A DNA stretch of 64,000 nt from Hybos culiciformis (Eukaryota; Arthropoda; Insecta; Diptera; Hybotidae): NCBI GenBank assembly GCA_964007475.1, contig OZ023274.1, positions 97,411,322 through 97,475,321 on the forward strand. The letters run 5' to 3'. Below are positions 28,767 to 41,800 of the stretch, piece after piece. Both the position numbers and the translations under genes were made by a program. The notes under the pieces are model-generated. The model worked only from the letters and a program-made list of their open reading frames with translations, ran no database searches and was not told the DNA's origin. Position 1 is the first letter of the stretch. Each line of letters opens with the position of its first letter.

Positions 28767-28769
28767 TTA

Positions 28770-29379
28770 TAGAGTTTAACATTATGTAGAGCGCGAAAAT
28801 AAAAATATTTTTTAAGAAAGCATTAAATATGTTTTTATGTTAAAATAAGTATCAAAAATGATAAATATAATAGAAAAATATCGCGGTTTTTTTCCCCAAA
28901 ATTACTATTTAAAAATCACAGATATCCTATTATGGAATAAGTTGTACAAAAACTTCTTGTGGCTTAATTAAATGTGCCGGTAATTTTCTATGTTGCTTCT
29001 TGCCACTTTGTAGCCGCATTCTGCAGAACCACAAATTTTAGCGATCAGCTGATACCAAATAACATAATAAAGATATTTTTGTTTATTTTTCCTAAATTTG
29101 TTTACATATGAAATATGAATGAATTTAGATTTTTTTAGAATAGAAGAATAATGATTAATCATTAATGACGATATTTATTTTTATATTTATATTTAAAAAG
29201 TAAATAGTGTAAAGTTTTTTAAAGAATTGATTTTTATAACTTAAAAAGCAGGAGCAGATATTTCAAGTTACATTAAAATTAAAACGTTAAAATTACTACT
29301 TTTTTTTCAACAAATGTGATTGAAAATTTAATTTCTGAAATTTATGTTAGCTGTACCGAGAACAGGTAGGTATCTCTTC
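28770..29379. other. WASHC1 upstream region
   Basis: This probably holds the WASHC1 promoter, with no clear core motif. A 64-codon minus-strand open frame at 28968-29162 contains AKICGSAECGYKVARSN, a slightly zinc-finger-like string that I cannot assign. Confidence 0.4.
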
Positions 29380-29497
29380 AGCAGCCACAAATCAAATTTA
29401 AATAAAAGGGGTGGATGACGATCGTTGGATGTCGGTAAAGAATTAGGATAGGAACAGCAAAAGAATAGAATCGTAGAAACGTAGTAGCACTTGAAAG
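29380..29497 (+). other. WASHC1: Probable 5' UTR exon of WASHC1
   Basis: A donor AAG|GTAATA at 29497/29498 and an acceptor TTTTAG at 29553-29558 define a 61-bp intron just before the start codon. The segment left of the donor is less AT-rich than its surroundings. The exact transcription start cannot be seen, so the left end is approximate. Confidence 0.5.
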
Positions 29498-29564
29498 GTA
29501 ATATAAATATAATTTTCTGTTTTAGTTAAGTACGAAATTTTGTTTATATTTATTTTAGCCAAGT

Positions 29565-31228
29565 ATGTATACGGTACCAATTATTACGTCAACAGATTTA
29601 CGACATGAAGAAACAATTATTCAAGCGGCAAACGCATTACAACATCTTCATAATGTTATAAAAGATGTCTTCAATAAAATTGATCATCGAATAGAAAAAA
29701 ATTATTCAAAAATTGATGAAATTCAAAAGAGAATTGAATCAGCTAATTCAAAAATTAATAGTTTAGTGAATTCAAAAAAGGCTATAAAAATTTTCTCACC
29801 GGCAAAATTTCCGGCGGCCCATGTATTCTGTGACATTCCAATAACATTTGATCAAATACGAAATCCAACAGTGGTAACTTTTGACCATTTAGAGGGTTAT
29901 GAAGTTGAATCCGGTCTGGAGCCAATGAGCCAAAGCAGCCTGCAAGATAAACTACAATTTTTTCATGTTATCGATAACGCTAATAAGAAATCAAATTTAT
30001 CGAAAATTTTAGACGGCCAGCAGGGTTTAGGTGAAATACCGAGGCATTTAACATCGGTTAATTCATTGCTATTGTATAATACAACAAAAAATGTTTATTC
30101 ACGAAAAACTGATATTTATGATCCAAGAGGAAAGAAAACGGCAGATCGAATTGAATCAAGTGGCCAAAAGATTGAAGCTGCCCCACATTCTTTAAGTAAT
30201 CGAAAAATTGGTGATAAAAAATTCAATCAAAGATTATTTTATACACCAAAGCTTAATGAAGCACCAACAATTAATTTGCCAGTAGACTTGCCAGATTTAC
30301 CTGGAATAGCTGGTGATGTTCAATTTGATGTTCAAGAAAACGAAAGAATAGCTCCATCGTCATTTTTAGATAGTTTACCTGATTTGCCAGAGCCAGAAAT
30401 TTTAGAAATCGATACCAACTTTTTGGATCGGTCGAAAATTAATAATAAATTAGAAGACATTGAAACTGTGAAGCCACCTCCATCCGTGACGACAACACTG
30501 TCTCCTCCTAAACAATTAAGGTTAATATTTTTTTTTTTTTTTAAGTTCATTTTAGAAGTTGAGTGTAAGGTAATTTCTTCCTGTTAATAATTTTAAAGGT
30601 AAAAATGAAATTGCTCTTTTACAAAAAAAACTTTTTACCTTTATTTTTTCAGTTTTTTATATATCTTCTTTTTTTTTTTTGTTAAAAAATTAATATAATT
30701 AAGTCCGAATTCCTAAAAAAAATACTTATAACTTCAACATTCAGTAATAAAAAATATAAATTTAGTTCTCCAGCTTCTGCTGCAGCTTCCGTTCCAGCTT
30801 CAGCTCCAGTTTCAGCACCACCTCCTCCACCTCCACCTCCACCAATTTCACCAATTATGAATCCAAAAAAACAAAATAAACCGTTAGTGAAACCAACTGA
30901 AAAAAGGTTACCACCAATTGAGGACGCTCGTTCAAATTTGATGGATGCAATTCGTAAGGGAAAAGCATTAAAATCTACAGCTGCATCTGAAATAAATAGC
31001 AGGAAAGATTCGAATAACAGCAATCCTAACGAAAAACCAGCAGCTAATTTAATGGACGACTTGCATAATAAATTAATGATGCGCAGAAAAGGAATTTCTG
31101 GTTCGAAGGAAAATCAAACAGGCGGTACTGTTTTAGATAAATTAGCGAATTTAATTCCTCCTCCACCAAAGCAGAATTTCAATCAAACTTCTTCTGATAA
31201 TAGTAGTGCAGATGAATGGATTGACTAA
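29565..31228 (+). CDS. WASHC1: WASH complex subunit 1, complete
   Basis: Two coding exons, 29565-30520 and 30766-31228 (stop), join in frame to 472 residues, close to the usual 465. The first exon also carries six bases of 5' UTR after an acceptor. Domains in order: an N-terminal WASH homology domain (YTVPIITSTDLRHEE, AANALQHL, then KKAIKIFSPAKFPA at about 72-85, and SSLLLYNTT-like SLLLYNTTKNVY); a spacer with PDLPGIAGDVQF; a proline stretch at about 335-345 (ten Pro); the WH2 motif ARSNLMDAIRKGKALK at about 373-388; the central segment LMDDLHNKLMMRRKGISG; and a C-terminal acidic tail ending ADEWID with the Trp used for Arp2/3 contact. Known role: nucleation-promoting factor that drives Arp2/3 actin branching on endosomes for receptor recycling. 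The tail is less acidic than in vertebrates. It is head-to-head with LANCL3. Confidence 0.97.
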
Positions 31229-31293
31229 TCAATTAATCAAATATGTATATTTATTTTAAAAAGACCTTTATTTGTTGAAATTTAAATATTGGA

Positions 31294-31299
31294 AATAAA
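31294..31299 (+). terminator. WASHC1 poly(A) signal AATAAA
   Basis: A canonical AATAAA lies 66 bp after the stop codon. Confidence 0.7.
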
Positions 31300-33368
31300 G
31301 AATTCTAAATAATTAAAAGAAATCAATTTGCTTAATATTGATTTATTTTGAGTAAAAAAATGTAATTGGATTGATTGCGGATTAAACGTGAACTCTTAAA
31401 ACAATAATACAGTCAAATATGCGTTATTTTAAGATAATTGAAATTTAAGTATGAGCTCTAAGAAAACAAAAACTGTAGGTATACATATATTCAAATATGT
31501 TAGTACATTTACATTATTTTTAATTTATAGAACGTGGAGAAAAAAATTAAACTGAAATGAGGTAATTAAAATTCATGGTATTTTTTTAAAATGCGTTATT
31601 CTGAACAAGTGCTACTCATGTAATCATTTTCTTCATACATGCTTGTTATTTATGAAAATGAATTTTCTACAATCACTGTACAATGTTATTTCTTAACGAC
31701 CTTTTCTTGTTTACGACAAAATTTTATTTATTTTTTTATTTGGTAAAAACATGTTAAAAACAAATCAGTCATTTACCTTAAAAAATTACTTTTACAATAC
31801 AATTAACTTTTATTTTTCTATAAATTTATGAATTTTTTTAAAAATAAAAAAGCTGCAACTTGAGATTACCGAACTTAATGTTTTTTATATTTTCGAAAAC
31901 TTAAAGAAATAATGTTCCAATAAATAAAGGTCGTATGCTAATAGTTTTAATAATTATTGTACGGTCAATTATTTATCAACAAGCTCATTGTAAACTTTTT
32001 TGTAGACCTAGATGACTAGTTTAATCACTTACCTTTCGCATGAAAAGTACCTAAATAAAAAGAACTTCGATTTCAAATCAAACGTGTTAAACAAAAAAAA
32101 AACAGAAATATTATGGCTTATTGGGATGCAAATAAATTTAATATGCCGCTTGTATACATATTAGCTTAGATTGTTTTAATCCGATTTATTTTGAATTTAA
32201 AAACATCCTATTGAATTAAAATTTTTTATAACAAATTAAATGAAAATTAGTTATCTACATGTTTGTCTTGTAGTGCATTATATATATTTTAAATTTCTTT
32301 TCATTTAAAAAAAATTGAATCCCAAATCCGAATCCGTTTTTCTCCCTTTTCGATATTCTACGGATGCCTGCGCCATTCCATTTCTATCATAAAATCATCG
32401 CCAAATCCAATTCTGGTTTCCATTTGACTAGAAATACAGTTGCATTTTCATTAAATTTTTTCTATTATACCGTTGAAAGACCACTGATTCAATAATTGAT
32501 GATAACAAGAACTGAGTTGACTATTAGCTGGTCCTGCATCGTGATTATTTCTAGAAAAAGTAAATAACCCAAATTGAACATAGAATAAACATAAAATTTT
32601 TATTTTAAAGAATATTGTTCTCATCATCTTCTCCATTTAAAAGAGCTTTTTAAAATATTAATTAGCATGTTATTTCTTTCGTTACAGTTTCTTCATAAAA
32701 ATGAGGTAAAGATGTTGAAGAAATTACTTCCCTATAACAATTTTTTATCAAAACTTATGTTTTTCGCAATTGACATTTAGGTTTTCATAATTTATTGCAT
32801 TTAAGTCGAGAGTTATTATTCATTGGGTATTGTGTATATATCTCGATCAGCATCTGACTTTTTTTTTTACCCATAATTTATATTTAAAAAACTTATATCT
32901 AAAAGTATATCTAATTTGGTTCAGAGTTCTTGCAGATAATCATTGGCGTTAAATATTCAAACATACAATACAATAATGTAGTAACAAGGGCTATTACTGA
33001 ATATTAATTAAAGAATTGTAACTTAACGTTTATATTAACTTCCGTCCATTTCTTGAATATAAAAATATGTATAAAAATACACCAACAGAAATATATGCTG
33101 AATTTGATGGACATTTGATTAGACATATTAATAATTCCATTTTGGGGAAGCTCCTAACTTAATCCATTTTTATACAACGAATGTGTATGAAAAGAAAGTC
33201 TTTGTATTATTAAGATTTTTTAAACGCAGGTTTTAAATTAATTAAAAAAAAAAAAGTGAATGATTAAAAGTAAACAGGAAATTACGTTGTTTTAAAATTA
33301 TTTTCATAACAAAATTGAATGCAAGTCCTTCATTCATAAAGTTTTTTTTTTTTGTAAATAAAATATAT

Positions 33369-33486
33369 ATTGCATTCATCCTTCCTGAGTGTTTTGTATT
33401 CAAAGATATGAGTTATATATTTTAAAGAAAACAAAAATATATCTTAAGGGAAAATGAAAACTGAAGTGCCAAATTGGAAAAATAAA
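33369..33486 (+). repeat. Direct duplicate A1 (partner 46766-46878)
   Basis: It shares ATTGCATTC.TCCTTCCTG, then after a diverged gap AAGAAAACAAA, ATCTTAA and CTGAAGTGCCAA in the same order and orientation with the partner. Confidence 0.6.
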
Positions 33487-33733
33487 TTCAAAAAATTTAG
33501 AAAATGAATACAGCACATTATCTGTCTTTGAAAAAAAAAAAAAAGTTTGTTATTATACTTTTATTCTTACTTAACTTATATTGTAACTGGAATGCAAAAT
33601 TTGATCTGGGAAAAGAGTTAAAAAAATATTCAAAAAAATAAAGTAATTTAAACATTTTTTTCCTCTTTTCGAAAAAAAAAAATGATACCAATAACGAAGT
33701 CTTGATTCTACGCTATATAAATACTTAAAGTTA

Positions 33734-33789
33734 ATGGGTTGAATCGAAATAGTAAGGTTTTATGGGTTGAATCAAAATAGCAATGTAAG
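33734..33789. repeat. Two-copy 28-bp tandem repeat
   Basis: ATGGGTTGAATC followed by RAAATAG occurs twice at a 28-bp period. Confidence 0.75.
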
Positions 33790-34679
33790 CTGGATTCTAC
33801 ATTGTATAATTTACATTTTCATGTTCTTTTCTAATCCAATAAAACATGCTAATAACGTGACCAATTTGGTTAATCTGTAATTTGAGTTTTCCTAGTTTAC
33901 GAGAATGGAATGAATCTGTTGAAAAATTTGTATAAAAATTATTTGTAAAAAATTATACACTATGGAGCCCGTTTTTCACATTTCATGCTTAAAATTTATT
34001 TTTAGCCCCAGTTGGAATATTTGATCGTTTGAGCTAATCATTTTTTTAAGGTTCTTTCAATCAATGCCTCATACTTATTTTCATCGAAATGTATTTTATC
34101 ACTTCTTGGACAAAACCGAATCCTTAGACAAAATCGAGGGACTTAAAACTTTTTTGAGGTTCTACAATTAACATTATACTGATTTCATCGAAATCAAACT
34201 AAACTTTCAAAAAACTTTTCAATTTAAAAATATGAAAATAGTTCTGAGCCTTGGTTAGGTGAGAGCTTTTATTATTTTTTTTTAGAGAAAGAAAATTAGT
34301 AAAAATTAATTACAAAAATAGGTACTTTGTTCGAAAAGGAGGAGAATTGCGAAATGAAGATAATTTTTTCAAATTATTATATGAAATGAAATAAACTATT
34401 TTCTTTTTCGTTTTTTTTTTAAATAAACTCTATTATAATTTTTCTTTGCCCAAGTGATCCAATGCTCATCAGTTGAAATTTTCATTAACATGATATATAT
34501 ATACGAGTAGATATATATACAATATACAAATAATGTACCTACATTATATATATATTTCTCATTCTTAATTTTTTTTTTTTCTCTTCACATCAGTAGTAAA
34601 TTACAAAAGGTTCCGACCATAAAAGCACTTCATTTAAAAAATGTAAGTTTTCATAATATGAATTTAATCTACTTTGATT

Positions 34680-35160
34680 CAAACGTTCAGAAGCGTGTAA
34701 AATTAAGTAAATATGATATTATGTTATGTTTTATGTGTTGTACATTTTTATGCAAAAAAAAAAAAAAGTGCAATTTTAATAATATTTAAATATACTTATA
34801 ACAGAAACAAAAAATATATATATAATGTAGAAAGGAAAACCTCAAGAAAAAAAAAAAAAAAAACAAAATATTAAAATATTGTTGTTAAATATTTACAGGG
34901 CGGCAAACTTAAAAGGGCTCTTCTTTATTCAATATGTACCTACATATATATATATATATATTTTTTTTTTATTCCATTGATATTTAATTTCTTCTTTGTC
35001 CATATTCATCATTTAATAAAAAAAATAAATAAAAGGAAAATGTTACCTTTAAGTTTTTTTTTTTAAACATAAACATTTGAGTTTTTTTTTTTTTTTTTCA
35101 AAGTTATAAATGATTATATGTGTATGTACGTTTCGCATATGTTTGCATATGCATGTCTTT
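34680..35160 (+). repeat. Inverted duplicate B1 (partner 57430-57850)
   Basis: Read forward, this matches the reverse complement of 57430-57850 in several blocks in the same order. Shared blocks include GTGTAAAATTAAGTAAATAT continuing identically for five more bases, AAAAAGTGCAATT, GCGGCAAACTTAAAAG then TCTTCTT, ATTTAATTTCTT, TTTGTCCAT and AACATAAACATTTGA. The distances between blocks are similar. Confidence 0.8.
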
Positions 35161-38100
35161 TTTGAGTAATGTTAATTATAATCAAATAAGTCGTTGAAAT
35201 TCCTTTTTATTTTAGTTAAATCCATTAAAAAAAAAAGTGTATTCAATACTGTTTCAAATTCAGAAAGTTCAATAAGAAATTTTTATGAAATATATATATT
35301 TTAAGTTGTGTCGCATTTCGCAAATGCTATTGAAAGTATATCTAAAAATTAAATTAATAATAAATTAAATCAATATTTCGAAAGAAAAAATATTGAAGAT
35401 TTCTTATGAATGTAAATGAATATTTTTATGTTGTTTTGTATAACTTTATTAGATCTCAGGATTTCAGCAACTAGTGTTAAGAAACAAGATAATATCTTTT
35501 TAATCTTTTATGTTACTATTAAATTTTTTCAACACACAAAATAGAACTTTTTATATTAGGGTATGTAAAATAAATAAAAAATTATGCACATAAAATTAAA
35601 AAAACAATGACATTTATATGAATTTAATAAACAACAACGTTTAGTGAACTATATTAATAAACAGATGTTAAAATGAAATTTCCAAAAATTGTAAGAACAT
35701 CATAAAATCATAAATATGCATGTGTTTTGATTCAAAAATTATTATATTCCTGAATTTTTTGAAATATTTTGTGTTTGTGGTACGGTGGTGTGGTACCTAT
35801 TATTTTAAGACTAAAATTATATATTAAGCTTATGTTTTACAAAAGAGTTGAATTCCATAAACTTCAAACTTGCTATTTTTTAATTACAATTTTATTTACA
35901 AATTTTAAATTTACAGACATTTTTTATTTTTTATTTCACTTTCTCCACCTATGTCTTATTTTTATTAATTTTGGTGCTGAAGTTATACAAAAATGCAAAA
36001 AAAGATAAACTATGAAAAAAATATTCACTTAACTAATTTGATTTACAAATTAAATGTTGTCGCAAATGATAGTGAATTGAAAATTTTCATTTTTAATTAA
36101 TTTGCATTCATTTCTATATGGAAAGCCATGAAAACAAAAAAAATTTCATTAAGAGATTTTTTATTAAAAAATTCACAAGATAGAAATTTAATTATTCAAA
36201 GTTTTTAACATTTCTTCAGTGTAAAAATTGTTAACTTGACTTTGATTGATTTTTAACCACAAATTAATAAAATACTTGGACATAATAAGCCTGCATGACT
36301 AAATTGTTATAAATTTCTAAAAACATAAAATTATTTTTAAATACATAGTAGGTAATATTTTTCAAAAATAAGTCACACCGATATTCTAAAACTTGAAGTA
36401 TAACTCCAACTACACTCTTTTTTAACTTGTTTTGGTAAGTTGAAAAATTTCGATATATATGTATACAATGCAATACACAAATATTTAAGTAAATGGAAAA
36501 AGCTTTGAAGTTTTAGGTCTAATGGTTTTAAATGCTCTTTAACTTTTTGTTATTAAAAAAAATATTGAAAACGGGTCAAATATATTCCTAAACAAATCCA
36601 TCCGCATTATATTTAAACATTTGAAAAATTTTCTATATAGCTCTTCATATTATTATATGAAATACATTAAATGATTTTTGAAGTAAATTTCGAAAATGCA
36701 ACTTCAGAAGAATATTTTATAGTATAGTACCAGTTTAAAGGTGTTATGTAATTGAGACTTTAATAACTTTGAAGTTATATGATTTATAAGATGTTTATTC
36801 AAGTGTGCTTGTTGTACATGTAATCATGTAAATATGAAATGTGTATACTAAAAAATAAATACTTGTTGTTTTAGCGCCTTTTCAATGTTTGAATATTATC
36901 AAAGTTTAAAACTTCTATTCTTGATAAACTCATTTTTTTTCGATTTTGGTTATTCTTTCTCTGATAATGATTGGTTAAAAATATCAAATTCAGTTTGAAG
37001 GTAAAATTAAGGAAATGACGAACCTAGTGAAATAAACAAGTTGATATGTAATTTATAAAATGTCAGTAAGAACATAATTTAAGGACAACAGAATACAAAA
37101 ATTTATTATATAATTTTGTTATATGGACCAAAATTTAGAAACGAAGTACTTATTATTTACTTCTATTCGAACTAGTTTTAAAATTAATTTAACAAAGTTG
37201 AAATTCTAAAAAATAAACAAAATGCCCATTGGCTAGAGAATAGTCATAATTCAAATAAAATTTTCAGAAAATTGTGCATTAAGATAGATGCGTATGATAG
37301 ATATTTTTATGAATTAAAATTGTCTGAGTGATGCCAAATATTTAATAATATTATATTTAATATCAACATAAATATAATATACATATTAAATTCAAAGCTT
37401 CACTAAATATTCACAAAATACACATTCAACATAGATGAGTGTTTACGTTTTTACTTCACTAAGCTTTAAATAAATTCAGAAGAGACACCATATGTTCATT
37501 GGAAAATAAAAATATTTTATTAATAAATTATAACTTGTATTATTTTTCATTCATGTGTATATTATAATGTGTATGTAAATATTATATTATGTGCATTATT
37601 ATTATTATTATTTTTTAAAGTGTGCATAGATTTATTTAAAAAATTGCAAACATTTCAAATATTATTTCGATTAAAATTTGCGAGAACTAATTACTTTTTA
37701 AACTTGTAAGGGATTTTTAATATTAATTTTAACAAATATTTTGAATCTAAAAATGCACCAATAATAAAGTCCTGTACGTATTCCGATCCGATTCTGGAAA
37801 GGTAGTCTATGATTCATTGAATTTCAGAATATAATTTTAGAACGAATATTCTCATCTGCAGTTTTTAATTTTCATAATATTATTATATTACTAAACTTGC
37901 TTTGTATAAGTCATTTGTTCCTGGGATTTGAACATTTAAAATCTATTGTATATATTTATGTATAAATCTTTATATATGAATGTAGCAAACGAAGTTTTTA
38001 CATAAAAGAAAAATTTAAGAAAAACTTTTCTAAACTATTCAAATTATTTAATTAATGATATTAAAAAGTTTCAAAATAATTTTTCGTATAAATTTAATAA

Positions 38101-38754
38101 GCATTCAGTCGATGAAATTTATTAGTTTATACACGATAATATTAATGTTCTTACTTTTTAGAGATTTTTTTCTCAAAACTGAGAAACTCTGAATTTTCTA
38201 TATTTACGCGACAATATATGGTTCAGAAATAAATTTTTATCTATTACATGGTTCTTTAAAAATTTTGAAATATGTATCAGGAGAATATAATAGCATTTAT
38301 TACATTCTGTTTGGAATTCTATTTTTTGTAATAAATCAACAATATAGAACAACAATTGGGTTTAATAATAGAGTTTATATCAACATTTTTATTTCTTCTA
38401 GTTTTTCTAGATATAATTTCCCAAATGCGATTTCCACTCCATTATATATTGTTAAGTTAGATGTTTTGTTCTTTCAGTATAGTTCGCTTCAGTTATAGTT
38501 GATAATAACTTTCGAATTTTTTTAAGGACACTTTGAGTTTCTATGATTAATAGTTTCTTGTTATATTTTAAAAAATATGTATAGTATATTCTATTTATAG
38601 ATTTTAGAATCTATAAGTTGAATTCACTTATCACATTATATGTTAACACGTTTTTATACTTTTTCTTTTTTTTCTTTTTTATATTAAGGAATAATTTTTA
38701 TTTTATTTGTTTTGAAAACTTTTCCGATAATAATAATAATAGAATTCGACACAT

Positions 38755-38840
38755 ATTTGACTTTAGCTGATATTAATTTGTCCTTTGTGCATGTTAAGAT
38801 GGAACGTGATTTTTATTTTAATAAAGTAATTCTCACCCCA
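38755..38840 (+). repeat. Direct duplicate C1 (partner 58190-58288)
   Basis: It shares GCTGATATTAATTTGT, TGTTAAGA, GAACGTGATTTT, ATTTTAA and TAATTC in the same order as the partner, with a length difference in the middle. Confidence 0.6.
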
Positions 38841-41800
38841 AAGATTGTTTTTTTACAGAAATTTAACTTTTGTGAATTTGAACCTTAATCAATGGTTATG
38901 ATGTTATGTATATACATTTCCTTAGATATAATTGGGAATATGGGAAGGTTATAATTTTAACATCCCAGGCATTTTGAGTTTTTAAAATAAGTTAATTTAA
39001 ACCAAAAAATTTAAGAGCTAATTTTTTAAATCTTGATTAAAATTAGATTCTTTATTTAATTAAAATAAATAATTAAGATAACTTACACTTGAATTAAAAA
39101 AAATTAGAAAATGTACTTTGAAATATACTAAATATTTGAACGAAGCAGTACCATAAATATACATACATTTCCTTCGATTCACACATATATATGTCTTTCA
39201 TTAATCTGCTTGTTAATGAACTTATTTTTAAGTTCAAAAAACCATATGGCTATAAATAGGTTATTGAATAATATCTAATATTTATGTAATATGTAATATT
39301 TACATATCACCTATATATTAATATCGATTGTTATTATAGAGTTTGTTTACTAATAAACATATTATTCTTTCTATTTCAATAAAATTGTTTGAACACTATT
39401 AAATTTTAAACAACAGCGTCATTTAAAATGTTTATCTTACATTTTTATTTTATTTTACAAAATTTATCTGTTTTCTTATTCTTTTTTTTTATCTTAAATG
39501 TATTATTTGTATATTTTATTTGATTTTCTTATTTAACTATTTCTGTTTACATTAAAACCTAAATTTAAAGAACCTACCTATAATGTATGTATTATGACTT
39601 TATTAAAAATGAAGCCATATTTTGACATCGAACTTATTAAAATTAGAAAAATATTATTCTTACCATTATTTTAATAATAATCTATTCTAATATAAAAATA
39701 AAGAAGTTCTAAATGACTGACTCATCAATGCAAACTATTTTTCAGACACTACATGCATAATTACAAAACAGCATATAAAAATATTTTTCATAATAATGTT
39801 TATTCTCATCAAAGAATTTAACTTCGAATTTTTATTGTAACGAAGTTCCTTATTTTATTTTGTTTTATTCACAATAGACTTCTCACTGTAAGTCTCTATG
39901 TTGCATGGTAATGTACATGAACACACTAGAACACAAAAGAAATTGTAATTTAATAATTTAAAAATGCAAAAGTCGAAAAATTATGTACATAACATTAATA
40001 TTCTAACATTTTATTCGGCATTTTATTTTATGACAATAAATAAAAAATTCAATTTTCTTGATTGAAATTTTTAATTTCATTTGAGTTGTTTTTATTATTA
40101 TATTTTGAGATATTAAATTTAATACAGACGATGAGCAGGAATCAGGAAAAATGTGAATTCAACGTCTCCCTAAATTTTTTTGCAAAGTAGATGGACTAAA
40201 TACTAGGCCCCACTTTTAACGGTAATGTGGTCAAAAATGTTCTGGGTTCGTGATATTGAGAAAAAGTCAATTCTTACTCACATATTATACACATTTTCAT
40301 TAGAATAGAAACATTTATTGTACTAAATCTTATAAAATTCTTGATATACCTATTAATATACTAACTTTTGTGTAACATATTTTATGATTTTTTTCTTTGC
40401 ATACATAATAAGTATTTTTTTTTTAATTTTATGTTTTTTCTTATTTCGATTTAAATTCAACGAGACATTTTGTATACTTTATATCTTTAACAAAACATAA
40501 ATACAACAACTAAAAAGGTCACAATGTACATATTTATTTCAAACTGTTATTAAGAATATTATTTGAAGGCAAATTTAATTAAAATCGAAGAAACAATAAT
40601 AATCTGCATATTTTAATTGCATTTTCATAAGTACGTACCTATATTATTTAAATTATTTCATTGAAACTGAAAACCCATCTAAAATATACCTACTTTCATT
40701 TACTTTTATTCAAATAAAAATTTAGAAATGAAAATTTAAAAAAAAGAAAAGAAAAACTTTTTTTTTCAATGATGCAATTTATTTTTACATGTTAAAAAAA
40801 TTCCTCGCATCTTATTCTTCATAGATTTGTTGACTACTAGTTAGAGGTAAAAAATTTACATTATATATTTATAGTAAGTCAATTTTAAGAGGTCAATATT
40901 TAAATAAACATCCATAAAATATATAAATTAAAGAACGAAATACAATAATCAAATGTTGATAAAAATGCATTTTTATACCCAGAATTAGTTTTATATATCT
41001 ATGTATAAAAACCACCATAGTGTTAATATTGCTTTTGTTTTGATCTGTTTTCGCTTATTTACATGTTCGTAAATATGTACCTGACCTACCTATATTATGT
41101 TAATTTAAAAAGGCAATTGACCCTATTAATTTATTTTAATTTATAACAATAAATATTTATAGATATAACGTTGGTAATAAATGCATAAAAGCTAAAAAAT
41201 GTGAAAATTAATTGGCCAAAAACTTAAAAATTTTACGATAAAATTAATGTCAGCATTGTTTTTCTTCTTTTTTAGAAGATTTTCATTTTCCATCAAAAAT
41301 AAAGTAAACTGGTTGTTTATACTTATTTTTATTTTCCGTGTCCGTCCTTAAAAAATTTTTGTGACTATTAAAATACTAGGTTTCGACCATTTCCAGAGTT
41401 AAAAGGTCACTGGTCAAATATTTGGCATTCAAAATTTTTACAATACAAAAGTTTGTTAACAACTTGAATGAATTTCGATGTGTAGATAGTACAGCAAAGT
41501 TGTAGTATCCATAACACCCTTACATAAAGATATTTAAATATAAATTATTAAAAGAAAAAGATATTTTAACTAAAAGAATTTTCAAGGGGAGAATAATCGA
41601 AGTTAAATTGAGTTTGTACGTAAATAGCATTTTGTATAGGGTTATATCTCAGTCGGGAAGCTTTTCATTTAATTCGATGTACATTTTTTTGTTTTTAAAT
41701 CAGATAATGAAATTTTTTTTTTCTTAACAAGATTATCACCTACAAAAAAGAATGAATTAAATTTTCCCAAGGGAACTAATAAAAAAAAAAATTACGCCAG

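Larger units (their letters stand above)
31300..34679. other. Start of the right-hand gene desert
   Basis: No confident gene. A less AT-rich minus-strand patch at 32340-32640 is noted in the findings. A tandem pair of the unit ATGGGTTGAATC lies at 33734-33789. A segment at 33369-33486 is repeated at 46766-46878. Confidence 0.4.

Noticed and set aside
28968..29162. Possible zinc-finger-like peptide AKICGSAECGYKVARSN
   Set aside because: The Cys spacing does not fit a known finger and no His pair follows. Most of the frame is low-complexity.
30682..31023. Minus-strand frame with a poly-Gly/Ala stretch
   Set aside because: It is the antisense of the proline-rich part of WASHC1.
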